From Larkinella soli (lineage in GTDB: Bacteria > Bacteroidota > Bacteroidia > Cytophagales > Spirosomataceae): 64,000 nt of DNA. Below the pieces are notes generated by a model. It saw nothing but the letters and a program-made list of their open reading frames with translations. It made no database searches and was not told the DNA's origin. This document shows, one piece after another, positions 49,837 to 57,480 of the stretch (position 1 is the first letter of the stretch; each line of letters opens with the position of its first letter). The translations under genes were made by a program, and so were the position numbers. The stretch covers positions 124,001-188,000 of the forward strand of contig NZ_QTJY01000009.1 in the NCBI RefSeq assembly GCF_003703975.1, written 5' to 3'.

Positions 49837-49854
49837 CATCGTAAAAATACGATG
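49837..49854. promoter_or_regulatory. ArsR operator candidate O2
   Basis: CATCGTA-AAAA-TACGATG, a perfect 7-base inverted repeat with a 4-base spacer. It has the same half-site and spacing as O1. It lies 62-79 bases upstream of the small cysteine-rich gene, suggesting that this gene has its own ArsR-controlled promoter. Confidence 0.65.
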
Positions 49855-49915
49855 ATATATCCGGCTTCGAAGCGAGTGTTTTAATAGATGGTTTCACTTT
49901 AAATGGTACATGATT

Positions 49916-49999
49916 ATGGAAACGGAACAAGTTTGTTGTCCCGACGGCTGCGAAGAAGGCTGCTGCGAATCCGATTGCTGTGATACCGCCTGCTGCTGA
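49916..49999 (+). CDS. Cysteine-rich microprotein, metallothionein-like
   Basis: 27 codons from ATG to TGA, below usual gene-calling limits. Nine residues are cysteine: positions 7, 8, 12, 16, 17, 21, 22, 26 and 27, mostly as CC pairs spaced by acidic residues (Glu, Asp). No Lys or Arg is present. This composition fits a soft-metal or As(III)-binding peptide. Context supports a real gene: it follows arsR, has its own ArsR-type operator (49837) and is closed by an intrinsic terminator 16 bases after its stop. It could buffer As(III) in the cytosol, deliver it to ArsR or the reductase, or act as a sensor. I know of no named family. It is not seen as a conserved ORF here because it stands alone. 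Confidence 0.65.
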   Translation: METEQVCCPDGCEEGCCESDCCDTACC

Positions 50000-50014
50000 G
50001 CGGTGGTAACCGAC

Positions 50015-50048
50015 AGGAGAGGCATCGGTTTTGCCTCTCCTTATTTTT
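50015..50048 (+). terminator. Terminator after the cysteine-rich gene
   Basis: AGGAGAGGCA (50015-50024) pairs perfectly with TGCCTCTCCT (50032-50041) around a 7-base loop, followed by TATTTTT. The tail plus the next base reads TATTTTTG (50042-50049), which is also a perfect -7 box. It lies 17 bases before the arsN2 start. Confidence 0.8.
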
Positions 50049-50065
50049 GCTGAAATTTACCGGCT

Positions 50066-50503
50066 ATGGCTATTCTCCTGTTACCCGCCCGCCCGGAGCA
50101 TTATGCCTCCGTGGTCGGTTTGCTCTCCTCGGCTGCGCTGCCGACGGAAGACCTTCCTGCTGACCTTCAGGGCTTTATTCTGGCCTTCGACGGGGAGCGG
50201 CTCGTCGGCTCGGCCGGCCTGGCGGACGAAGAGGGCTATGGGCTGCTGCGCTCGGTGGCCGTCGATCCGGGCTACCGAAACCGCCGGCTGGGCCGGCAGC
50301 TGGCCGAAGCCGCTCTGGATTTGGCACGGCAGCGGTCCGTCAGGGAGGTGTACCTGATCACGACCACTGCGGACAGGTATTTTGAACGGCATGGTTTTCG
50401 GCCGGTCGGCCGGGAGGAGGTTCCCGACCCCATTGCGAGGACGCGGCAATTCGGGGAGATCTGCCCCGCGTCGGCCGTGATTATGAAAAAAGACCTCGTA
50501 TGA
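50066..50503 (+). CDS. arsN2: ArsN2-type GNAT acetyltransferase
   Basis: 145 residues, a single GNAT domain. The acetyl-CoA loop is at VDPGYRNRRLGRQLAEAAL (about 71-90). Other family marks are LPTEDLP in the N-terminal helix and the ending 'ARTRQFGEICPASAVIMKK', which matches the arsenic-resistance acetyltransferase ArsN2 (RxxxEF..LCPxSAxxM). The substrate of ArsN2 is not firmly established; the related ArsN1 acetylates the arsenical antibiotic arsinothricin. It overlaps arsC by 4 bases (ATGA), so the two are co-translated. Its own promoter may be the TATTTTTG in the terminator tail upstream. Confidence 0.82.
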   Translation: MAILLLPARPEHYASVVGLLSSAALPTEDLPADLQGFILAFDGERLVGSAGLADEEGYGLLRSVAVDPGYRNRRLGRQLAEAALDLARQRSVREVYLITTTADRYFERHGFRPVGREEVPDPIARTRQFGEICPASAVIMKKDLV

Positions 50504-50928
50504 ACCAAACCATCAACCTTCTGGTGCTCTGCACCGGAAATTCCTGCCGGAGCCAGATCGCCCACGGCTACCTCCAGCGGTTTGCCGGAGAGCGGGCCCG
50601 GGTGTACAGCGCCGGGGTCGAAACACACGGGCTGAACCCGAAGGCCGTGGCGACGATGGCCGAAGACGGCATCGATATTGCCCATCATACGTCCAACCAC
50701 GTGGACGAATACCGCGGCATCGATTTCGATTACGTCATTACGGTCTGCGACCACGCCCGCGAACGGTGCCCCTATTTCCCGACGACGGCCCGCCGGATTC
50801 ACCGGAACTTTCCGGACCCCGCCCGGGCCGAGGGAACGGAGGAAGAAGTTGGGGCGGCCTTCCGGGCCGTTCGGGACCAGATTAAGCAATTCAGTCGGGA
50901 GTTTGTGGAAAAGGAGTTATCTTCGTAG
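50500..50928 (+). CDS. arsC: Arsenate reductase, LMW-phosphatase type
   Basis: 142 residues. The P-loop CTGNSCRS has nucleophile Cys11 and Arg17, with an extra Cys16. A redox pair Cys83 and Cys90 lies in VCDHARERCPYFP, and general acid Asp106 in FPDPA. This set is the thioredoxin-coupled arsenate reductase pattern (pI258 ArsC type): As(V) is reduced to As(III) and the resulting disulfide is passed along the three cysteines. Ordinary protein tyrosine phosphatases of this fold lack the Cys83/Cys90 pair. No arsB or acr3 pump follows, so the As(III) produced must be exported or bound by something encoded elsewhere, or by the microprotein. Confidence 0.88.
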   Translation: MNQTINLLVLCTGNSCRSQIAHGYLQRFAGERARVYSAGVETHGLNPKAVATMAEDGIDIAHHTSNHVDEYRGIDFDYVITVCDHARERCPYFPTTARRIHRNFPDPARAEGTEEEVGAAFRAVRDQIKQFSREFVEKELSS

Positions 50929-50966
50929 AACGTTCCGAGCCAGCTTGACGGGCCGGAGAATCAGGA

Positions 50967-51659
50967 ATGCTTCACAAAACCCAGGGCATCGTTCTCAGTT
51001 ACTTTCGCTACCGCGAAACGTCGATTATCGTCCGCGTATATACCGAAGAGTTCGGTTTGCAGAGTTACCTGGTCAACGGGGTGCGGTCGGCCAAGAGCAA
51101 GTCGAACCGGATCGCGCTGTTCCAGCCGCTGACCCTGCTCGACATGGTGGTGTATTACAAACCGGACAAAGACCTGAACCGGCTTTCGGAGGTCAAAACC
51201 AACCACCCGTTTCAGCACATCCCGTTCGACATCGCCAAGTCGAGCATGGGGTTGTTCGTCAGTGAGATGCTGACCAAAACGCTGAAGGAGGAAGCCGCCA
51301 ACGAGGTATTATACCAGTTTCTGGTCAGCAGCATTCTGTTTCTGGAAGAAGCCGAGACCCATTACGAGAACTTCCACATTGCCTTTCTGCTGAAGCTGGC
51401 CTTTTTCCTCGGGTTCGGGCCGGCCAACGCCCGCGAATTCGAAGCGCAGCTGCAGGAGCAGAAATACCCGTTTCTGCCCGATGCGTCGGCCGAAACCGCC
51501 CTGAACACGTTCCTGCGGCAGCCGCTGGGAACGCCTGTCCGCATCAGCCGCCAGACCCGCGCCGAACTGCTCGATGCGGTGGTCGCCTTTTACCAGATTC
51601 ACATCGAAACCCTGGGCGAAGTCAAGTCGCTGCCGGTGTTGCGGGAAGTGCTGATGTAG
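50967..51659 (+). CDS. recO: DNA repair protein RecO
   Basis: 230 residues. The N-terminal OB fold reads MLHKTQGIVLSYFRYRETSIIVRVYTEEFG and SYLVNGVRS, and the helical C-terminal part contains LKLAFFLGFGP and REFEAQL. RecO loads RecA on single-stranded DNA with RecR and anneals strands. The protein contains no cysteine at all, so it lacks the zinc finger of some RecO proteins, as is common in Bacteroidota. It begins 38 bases after arsC in the same direction but is a housekeeping gene and is likely to be expressed separately. Confidence 0.92.
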   Translation: MLHKTQGIVLSYFRYRETSIIVRVYTEEFGLQSYLVNGVRSAKSKSNRIALFQPLTLLDMVVYYKPDKDLNRLSEVKTNHPFQHIPFDIAKSSMGLFVSEMLTKTLKEEAANEVLYQFLVSSILFLEEAETHYENFHIAFLLKLAFFLGFGPANAREFEAQLQEQKYPFLPDASAETALNTFLRQPLGTPVRISRQTRAELLDAVVAFYQIHIETLGEVKSLPVLREVLM

Positions 51660-51673
51660 CAGAAAAGCGGGTC

Positions 51674-52405
51674 TTAGATTTTACGTTTCAGCTCGAAATT
51701 CTGCCCCAGATACACCCGGCGGACCTGTTCGTCGTTGGCCAGGTCCTCGGCGGTCCCCTGTTTGAGGATTTTTCCTTCGAAGAGCAGATAGGCCCGGTCG
51801 GTGATCGACAGGGTTTCGTTCACGTTGTGGTCGGTGATCAGGATACCGATGTTCTTGTGTTTGAGCTTGGCGACGATGCCCTGAATGTCTTCGACGGCGA
51901 TGGGGTCGACCCCGGCGAAGGGCTCGTCGAGCAGGATGAACTTGGGGTCCACGGCCAGGCTCCGGGCGATTTCGGTCCGTCGGCGCTCACCGCCCGACAG
52001 CACCTTTCCCTTATTTTTACGGACGTGGCCGAGGCTGAATTCCTCCAGCAGTTCTTCGACCTTTTCCTTTTGCGCCTGCTTCGGCAGATCGGTCATTTCC
52101 AGCACCGCCAGGATATTTTCCTCGACCGACAGATCCCGGAAAACCGACGCTTCCTGCGCCAGATAGCCGATGCCCAGCCGGGCGCGTTTGTACATGGGCA
52201 GGTCGGTCACGTCCTGATTGTCGACGAATACCTTGCCGCTGTTGGGCTTGATCAGCCCGACGGCCATGTAGAAGGAGGTGGTTTTTCCGGCGCCGTTGGG
52301 GCCGAGCAGCCCGACGATCTCCCCCTGCCGGACCTGATACGAGACGTGATCGTTCACCAGCCGGGAGCCGTATTTCTTGACTAAATTTTCGGTTCGAAGA
52401 ATCAT
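51674..52405 (-). CDS. lptB: LPS export ATPase LptB
   Basis: 243 residues, a single ABC ATPase. Walker A GPNGAGKT is at 35-42, signature [15 protein letters not shown], Walker [21 protein letters not shown] and switch His in [11 protein letters not shown]. The phrases [12 protein letters not shown] and [15 protein letters not shown] are typical of LptB, which with LptFG pulls lipopolysaccharide from the inner membrane toward the LptC/A bridge. It lies 21 bases downstream of recJ on the same strand, so it is likely co-transcribed. It is convergent with recO across only 14 bases. Confidence 0.93.
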   Translation of the reverse strand: MILRTENLVKKYGSRLVNDHVSYQVRQGEIVGLLGPNGAGKTTSFYMAVGLIKPNSGKVFVDNQDVTDLPMYKRARLGIGYLAQEASVFRDLSVEENILAVLEMTDLPKQAQKEKVEELLEEFSLGHVRKNKGKVLSGGERRRTEIARSLAVDPKFILLDEPFAGVDPIAVEDIQGIVAKLKHKNIGILITDHNVNETLSITDRAYLLFEGKILKQGTAEDLANDEQVRRVYLGQNFELKRKI

Positions 52406-52426
52406 AAAAATGAATGCCGGGACGGC

Positions 52427-54181
52427 TTACTGCCGGCTGCCCAATGAAGCCTCGACTCCTCCCGCCGTCAGCTTGATGTCTTTCAGATACAACTGTAACG
52501 ACTTATTTCCGTTGTAATTATTTTCTTCGATCTGATAACAGATCGAAATCGGGTGGCTGCGCCGGAGGAAGAGCGCATAGTGGGCCATGTTGAACCCGAT
52601 GGCCGTGAAGATTCGGGAGGAACCCTGCTGCCGGACGCTGATCTTCAGGTGTTTTTCCTTCATGATAAACGGCTCGCCGGCCAGGTAGACGTCGTGGGTA
52701 GAGAAAACCGGCGACATATTCCCCGGCCCGAAGGGAGCCATCTGTTTCAGGACGTTGTAGAATTTCTGGTCGATGGCGTCGAAGTCGAGCGGCATGTCGA
52801 TTTCGATCATCGGCACCAGCTGCTCCTCCCGGATGCGCCGGGAAACCACCTCCTCGAACTTCTGCTGAAATGCCTTGATGTTTTCCAGCTTGAGCGTCAG
52901 GCCGGCCGCAAACGTATGACCGCCGAACTGTTCCAGCAGGTCCGCACACTCCTCGATGGCTTCATAGACGTCGAAGCCCGGCACGGAACGGGCCGAACCG
53001 GCGGCCTTGTCGTGGGAGGCCGTCAGGATGATGGTCGGACGGTGGAATTTCTCGATGCAGCGTGAGGCCACGATGCCGATGACGCCCTTGTGCCAGGTGT
53101 CGTTGAAGAGAACGGTGCTTTTGGCCTTCAGCAGCCACTCGTCGCTCTGGATCATCGCCAGCGCCTGCTCGGTGATGCTGGTGTCGTATTGCCGCCGGCT
53201 GTTGTTATGTTCGTTGATCTCCAGGGCAAACTCGGTCGCGTCCTCTTCGGTTTCGGCCAGGAGCAACTGCACGGCGGCCATGGCGTGTTTGATGCGCCCG
53301 GCGGCATTGATGCGCGGCCCGATGCCGAAGACGACGTTCGTAATATCGAGTTCGTTATGAAAGCCGGCCACCCGGATCAGGGCCTGAAGCCCGGTGCGGG
53401 GCGACGCATTCAGGCGTTTCAGTCCGTAATAGGCCAGCACGCGGTTTTCGCCCGTGATCGGAACGATGTCGGAAGCAATGCTGATGGCGAGCAGGTCCAG
53501 ATACTCGTAAAGGCGTTCCAGCTCGATCTCCCGGAACAGGCACAGGGCCTGGAGCAGCTTGAAGCCGACTCCGCAGCCGGTGAGTTCCTTGTAGGGGTAC
53601 TCGCAGTCGGCCCGTTTAGGGTCCAGGACGGCGGCCGCTTTGGGAATTTCGGCGCCGGGGCGGTGGTGATCACAGATGATGAAGTCGATGCCCTTCTCCC
53701 AGGCTTCGGCCACCCGCTCGACCGATTTGATGCCGCAGTCGAGGCTGACGATGAGCGTAAAACCGTTCTGGGCCGCCCATTCGATGCCCTGGGAGGAGAT
53801 GCCGTAGCCTTCCTTGTACCGGTCGGGAATGTAATAGCCGAGATGCGGGTAGATCGTTTTGAGAAAGCCGTAAAAGAGCGAAACCGAGGTGGTGCCGTCG
53901 ACGTCGTAGTCGCCGTAGACCAGGATTTTTTCCTCCCGTACCATCGCCATCTGAAGCCGCTCGACCGCCTTGTCCATGTCCTTCATCAGAAAAGGATCAT
54001 GAAGGTGAGTCTGTTCGGGCCGGAAAAAAAGGCGGGCTTCGTCAAAACAGGTGATGCCGCGCTGGACCAGCAGCATCGCCATAAATGGATTCACCTTCAA
54101 ATCACGGGTCAGCGCTTCCACGGCCAGCAGCTGCTCTGACGATTCCGGAATTGGTCGGTATACCCAGCGTTTCTCACTCAT
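52427..54181 (-). CDS. recJ: Single-stranded-DNA exonuclease RecJ
   Basis: 584 residues. DHH-superfamily motifs are in order: I ILVYGDYDVDGTTSVSLF (about 95), II LIVSLDCGI, III FIICDHHRPG, IV with Asp in the LAISIASDIVPI region. The DHHA1 domain has the Gly-rich end GSARSVPGFDVYEAIEECADLLEQFGGHTFAAGLTL, and an OB-like C-terminus follows. RecJ degrades 5' ends of single strands in RecF-type recombination and base excision repair. A TTACTTTG -7-like box lies 6-13 bases upstream of the ATG, implying an almost leaderless message. It heads the recJ-lptB operon. Confidence 0.95.
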   Translation of the reverse strand: MSEKRWVYRPIPESSEQLLAVEALTRDLKVNPFMAMLLVQRGITCFDEARLFFRPEQTHLHDPFLMKDMDKAVERLQMAMVREEKILVYGDYDVDGTTSVSLFYGFLKTIYPHLGYYIPDRYKEGYGISSQGIEWAAQNGFTLIVSLDCGIKSVERVAEAWEKGIDFIICDHHRPGAEIPKAAAVLDPKRADCEYPYKELTGCGVGFKLLQALCLFREIELERLYEYLDLLAISIASDIVPITGENRVLAYYGLKRLNASPRTGLQALIRVAGFHNELDITNVVFGIGPRINAAGRIKHAMAAVQLLLAETEEDATEFALEINEHNNSRRQYDTSITEQALAMIQSDEWLLKAKSTVLFNDTWHKGVIGIVASRCIEKFHRPTIILTASHDKAAGSARSVPGFDVYEAIEECADLLEQFGGHTFAAGLTLKLENIKAFQQKFEEVVSRRIREEQLVPMIEIDMPLDFDAIDQKFYNVLKQMAPFGPGNMSPVFSTHDVYLAGEPFIMKEKHLKISVRQQGSSRIFTAIGFNMAHYALFLRRSHPISICYQIEENNYNGNKSLQLYLKDIKLTAGGVEASLGSRQ

Positions 54182-54253
54182 ATATGCAAAGTAAGAAAAG
54201 AAATACTAAAAACCCGTAAGGATGCGCTGTCGGAAAGACCCGCAGCCGACAGG

Positions 54254-55408
54254 TTACCGGACAACCAGCCGGGCGGCTTTTCCGTTCCCGGACCGGAGCA
54301 GATAAACGCCGGCCGGGAGCGGAGTGAATGGCTCCAGCAGCACGGTGCCGCCCTCCTGAGCGGCTCGGCGGCAGGGAACCGGCTGTCCGGACAGCCGGAT
54401 GAGTTGGAGCGAAGCCGGGTCGGTTTCACCGCTCCGGACGAAGATCCGCCGGCCGTCGGACGGGTTCGGGTACACGGCCAGTGACTCCTCCCGGTTTTCG
54501 GGACTGACGGCAATCGGCTTCGAGTAGGCGACGGAGCCGTCGTGGTCGATCTGCTTCAGACGGTAGTAGCCGGTGGTGAATCGGGGCCGGTCGTCGACGA
54601 AGGCATACGTCCGGACTCGGTCGGTTTCTCCGGCGGCCGGCACTTCCCCGATGGGATAAAAGTCGGGCAGGTCCGGGCTGAATTCGATGATGAAGCGGTC
54701 GGCGTTGCGCTCCCAGGCCGTTTCCCAGCTCAGCCGGACGGTATTGCCGGCGAGACGGCCCCAAAAACCGGTCAGGCGAACGGGCAGCACCACCCCGGCC
54801 CATTCCATATCGCCGATGGTAAAGCCCTGCGGGTTCGGGTCCGGACCGGCCAGCGGGCCGTTGCCGTAGACGATGGTGAGCGTTTTGACGCTGCCCGAAA
54901 AGGTGATGTTCGGGACGTTTGAGGCCATGGAGGAGGTCGCCAGAATTTCGTTACCGACGACGGAATAACCACTGCCGGCCGGGATGATGGGCGTCACGGG
55001 GTTGCCGGCCGGATCGGTGGCGATGATCAGGATGCGGTCCTGGTAATTGTGGCTGGTGTTGGTAAAGTCGGTTTTGTACTGGATGGCCCGGATCGGAAAC
55101 TCCAGCCCCGTAACGGCCTGGCTGAAGGCAAAGGTGTAGTTCATGGTTTCCGTCGAGCTGCCGAAGTTGAGGCTGGGCGTCGAAAGACCGGTGCCGGCGG
55201 GTCTGGGGGACGCGTTGGAAAAGGTGCCGTTTCCGCTGACTGAGACCTGGACATCAACCGCCGGGGTGCCGATGCCGCTATACTGGTGAGAAGTGGCGCC
55301 GTCCGGGTAAATCGGGCCGGCGGTTGCGAAATCGAGGTCCTGGGCGAAGGCGGCCGGAAGGCAGGAAAACACGGAGAATGCGGAAATAAGAAGGTAGCGA
55401 TAGATCAT
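54254..55408 (-). CDS. Secreted protein with type IX sorting domain
   Basis: 384 residues from the ATG at 55408, which opens the signal peptide IYRYLLISAFSVFSCLPAAFAQ; an upstream in-frame start adds 14 residues without purpose. The N-terminal half (about 25-215) is a beta-rich domain of unknown family (GFTIGDMEWAGV near its end). The next part, LPVRLTGFWGRLAGNTVRLSWETAWERNADRF ... GYYRLKQIDHDGS, is the linker usually seen before type IX sorting domains. The end, LAVYPNPSDGRRIFVRSG ... GVYLLRSGNGKAARLVVR, is a type A sorting domain, so it is exported by the Por system and cleaved or anchored at the surface. Function unknown. Confidence 0.88.
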   Translation of the reverse strand: MIYRYLLISAFSVFSCLPAAFAQDLDFATAGPIYPDGATSHQYSGIGTPAVDVQVSVSGNGTFSNASPRPAGTGLSTPSLNFGSSTETMNYTFAFSQAVTGLEFPIRAIQYKTDFTNTSHNYQDRILIIATDPAGNPVTPIIPAGSGYSVVGNEILATSSMASNVPNITFSGSVKTLTIVYGNGPLAGPDPNPQGFTIGDMEWAGVVLPVRLTGFWGRLAGNTVRLSWETAWERNADRFIIEFSPDLPDFYPIGEVPAAGETDRVRTYAFVDDRPRFTTGYYRLKQIDHDGSVAYSKPIAVSPENREESLAVYPNPSDGRRIFVRSGETDPASLQLIRLSGQPVPCRRAAQEGGTVLLEPFTPLPAGVYLLRSGNGKAARLVVR

Positions 55409-55478
55409 AGGTAAAAGCGGTAAGGTACCTCCGCTGATTCCCGGAAGCACGTTTCCCTTAGACGCATGATCATAAAAA

Positions 55479-55502
55479 AAGTCAGCGGTTGGCCGCTGAC
55501 TT
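55479..55502 (-). terminator. Terminator of mazG
   Basis: The stem AAGTCAGCGG/CCGCTGACTT with a 4-base loop is preceded on the plus strand by AAAAAAA, so on the minus strand it is followed by a T-tract. It lies 28 bases after the mazG stop. Confidence 0.85.
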
Positions 55503-55530
55503 GGTAAAAAATTCCGCTTTGGAATGCTTT

Positions 55531-56358
55531 TTAAGTGAACTGTTTGGCCTGCTGCCAGTATACTTCCATTTCCTCCAGCGTCATGTCTTTCAGCTGCTTT
55601 CCTTCCTGTCGGGATTGCTCTTCGAGGTACTGGAAGCGTTTGATGAATTTTTTGTTAGTCCGTTCGAGAGCGGTCTCGGGGTTGATGTCGATAAAGCGGG
55701 CGTAGTTCACCAGCGAGAACAGCACGTCGCCGAATTCCTTCTCGGCCCGTTCGGCGTCGATGGGTTCGTTGGTTTCGGCGTTGAACTCGCTTTTGAATTC
55801 CTGCATTTCCTCCTCCACTTTCTCCCAGACCTGTTGCTTCTCCTCCCAGTCGAACCCGGCGCCCCGGGCTTTCTCCTGAATCCGCATGGCCTTCACGAGG
55901 GCAGGCAGCGAACCCGGCACTCCGCCCAGAACGGACCTGTTGCCTTCTTTCAGCTTCAGTTGTTCCCAGTTCTGTTTCACCTGCTCCTCGGTGTTTGCTT
56001 CCACGTCGCCGTAGATGTGCGGGTGCCGGGCGATGAGCTTCTCGCAGATGCCGTTCAGCACGTCGGCCATGTCGAAGGCCTGCTGTTCCGAACCGATGCG
56101 GGCGTAGAAAACCAGGTGCAGCATCAGGTCGCCGAGTTCTTTCCGGATCTCGTTGAGGTCGTTTTCTAGGATGGCGTCGGAGAGTTCGTAGGTTTCCTCG
56201 ATGGTCAGATGGCGCAGGGTGTCGAGCGTCTGCTTGCGGTCCCAGGGGCACTGCTCGCGCAGTTCGTCCATGATCGTCAGCAGCCGGTCGAAGGCCAGCA
56301 GCTGCTCCTGCCGCCGGGCCGGCATCGTCTCTATATGGTTTTTCAGGCTGGTATTCAT
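55531..56358 (-). CDS. mazG: Nucleoside triphosphate pyrophosphohydrolase MazG
   Basis: 275 residues, the two-domain all-alpha MazG. The first domain has CPWDRKQTLDTLRHLTIEETYELSDAI with Glu54, Glu55, Glu58 (EExxE), and KELGDLML with Glu74 and Asp77 as metal ligands. The second domain has a parallel set (WEKVEEEMQEFKSE, KEFGDVLFSLVNYARF). It hydrolyses non-canonical and excess NTPs to NMP and PPi and may lower ppGpp-related stress. A perfect TAACTTTG box 15-22 bases upstream gives a leader of about eight bases. It is divergent from the 56444 gene. Confidence 0.93.
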   Translation of the reverse strand: MNTSLKNHIETMPARRQEQLLAFDRLLTIMDELREQCPWDRKQTLDTLRHLTIEETYELSDAILENDLNEIRKELGDLMLHLVFYARIGSEQQAFDMADVLNGICEKLIARHPHIYGDVEANTEEQVKQNWEQLKLKEGNRSVLGGVPGSLPALVKAMRIQEKARGAGFDWEEKQQVWEKVEEEMQEFKSEFNAETNEPIDAERAEKEFGDVLFSLVNYARFIDINPETALERTNKKFIKRFQYLEEQSRQEGKQLKDMTLEEMEVYWQQAKQFT

Positions 56359-56372
56359 GCAAATGTTTTTTA

Positions 56373-56380
56373 CAAAGTTA
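56373..56380 (-). promoter_or_regulatory. -7 box of mazG
   Basis: The minus strand reads TAACTTTG, a perfect TAnnTTTG, 15 bases upstream of the mazG ATG. Confidence 0.6.
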
Positions 56381-56390
56381 CACCATTTAA

Positions 56391-56421
56391 TTTGGGCGGA
56401 GCTTTCCTTTTCTTTACTTTG
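56391..56421 (+). promoter_or_regulatory. Promoter candidate of 56444 operon
   Basis: TTTG (56391-56394), 19 bases, TTACTTTG (56414-56421), one mismatch from the -7 consensus, followed by the ATG 23 bases later. Confidence 0.5.
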
Positions 56422-56443
56422 CGGCTCAAAGTTCTTTTGTGGT

Positions 56444-57109
56444 ATGCTGAAAAAATTACTGGCGGTTTACCGCTCCGGCGAAGGTCTGCGGATGCTGGTT
56501 CTCCTCACGCTTACAAGTCTGGTCATGGTCATGGCCCGGCAGGATTTCTGGTTCATCATCATGCTGACCTGGAATCTCTTTCTGGCCTGGGTGCCGCTGG
56601 TCATCGCCCTGTTTCTGCGGGCCGCCACCCGGCACCGCCTGCTCCCGGACTGGACGCTCTGGCCCGGTCTGGCGATCTGGCTGCTGTTTCTGCCCAACTC
56701 ACCCTATATCATCACCGACCTCTTCCACGTCCGGGAAGTGGCCGAACATACCGTCTGGTTCGACACCATGATGCTCTTCATGTGTGCCCTGACCGGCCTG
56801 TTGACGGGCCTGTATTCCCTGCTGGTGGTGCATCGGCTGCTGAACGCCCGCATCGGCCGCCGGCAAGCCTGGGCGGCTATGGTGGGCTGTCTGCTGCTGA
56901 CCAGTTTCGGGATTTACCTGGGCCGGTTCGTGCGGCTCAACAGCTGGGACCTGTTCATGGACCCGCTGGACCTGACTCGGCTGGTAGGCCGGAGCCTGAT
57001 GAACCCGTTTGCGTTGAAACTCACACTTTCCTATACTTTTGCGTTGGTGACGCTCTATCTGGGCTTTACGCGGTACGTACAACGCCAAACGCATGAGTCG
57101 CTGGATTGA
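56444..57109 (+). CDS. DUF1361 membrane protein
   Basis: 221 residues from the ATG at 56444; the longer frame runs back into mazG and across its promoter and is rejected. It has six or seven membrane helices. The phrase WLLFLPNSPYIITDLFHV with NSPY(I/L)ITDL is the hallmark of the DUF1361 family, whose function is unknown. MNPF...TLYLGFTRYV forms the last helix. Its 3' end overlaps dgkA by 17 bases, so the two are expressed together; a role in envelope lipid or wall precursor handling is possible only by association. Confidence 0.85.
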   Translation: MLKKLLAVYRSGEGLRMLVLLTLTSLVMVMARQDFWFIIMLTWNLFLAWVPLVIALFLRAATRHRLLPDWTLWPGLAIWLLFLPNSPYIITDLFHVREVAEHTVWFDTMMLFMCALTGLLTGLYSLLVVHRLLNARIGRRQAWAAMVGCLLLTSFGIYLGRFVRLNSWDLFMDPLDLTRLVGRSLMNPFALKLTLSYTFALVTLYLGFTRYVQRQTHESLD

Positions 57110-57470
57110 CCTCCGGAAAAGCGCACGAAGCTTCCGGTTCGCAGCCGTCGGCGTTCGTGACCTGTTCCGGTTTGAAAACAACGCTAAAGTGCATCTGCTG
57201 GCCGCCGTCGCCGTAGGGGTGGCCGGCGTCTGGCTGCGGCTGGATCGGGTCGAGTGGGCGCTGGTGCTGACGCAGATCGGGCTGGTCTGGGCGGCCGAAG
57301 CCTTCAATACCGCCATCGAAAAGCTGGCCGACGTGGTTTCGCCGGAACGTCACCCGCAGATCAAAGCCGTCAAAGACCTCTCGGCCGGGGCGGTTCTGAT
57401 GGTCGTCGTGATGGCAGTGGTGATAGGAGTATGGATTTTTGGTGGTAAATTGATAGAAAAGTTTCTTTAA
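57093..57470 (+). CDS. dgkA: Diacylglycerol/undecaprenol kinase
   Basis: 125 residues, the normal length for DgkA-type trimeric membrane kinases. RSFRFAAVGVRDLFRFENNAKVHLLAAVAV is the amphipathic surface helix and first membrane helix, with Glu in FENNAK. VWAAEAFNTAIEKLADVV contains the catalytic Glu and the Asn/Glu ATP-metal pair, and KDLSAGAVLMVVVMAVVIG is the third helix. In Bacteroidota and Gram-positives the substrate is usually undecaprenol rather than diacylglycerol, feeding peptidoglycan and glycan carrier lipid. It is coupled to the DUF1361 gene upstream. Confidence 0.9.
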   Translation: MSRWIDLRKSARSFRFAAVGVRDLFRFENNAKVHLLAAVAVGVAGVWLRLDRVEWALVLTQIGLVWAAEAFNTAIEKLADVVSPERHPQIKAVKDLSAGAVLMVVVMAVVIGVWIFGGKLIEKFL

Positions 57471-57480
57471 TCATACCCGA

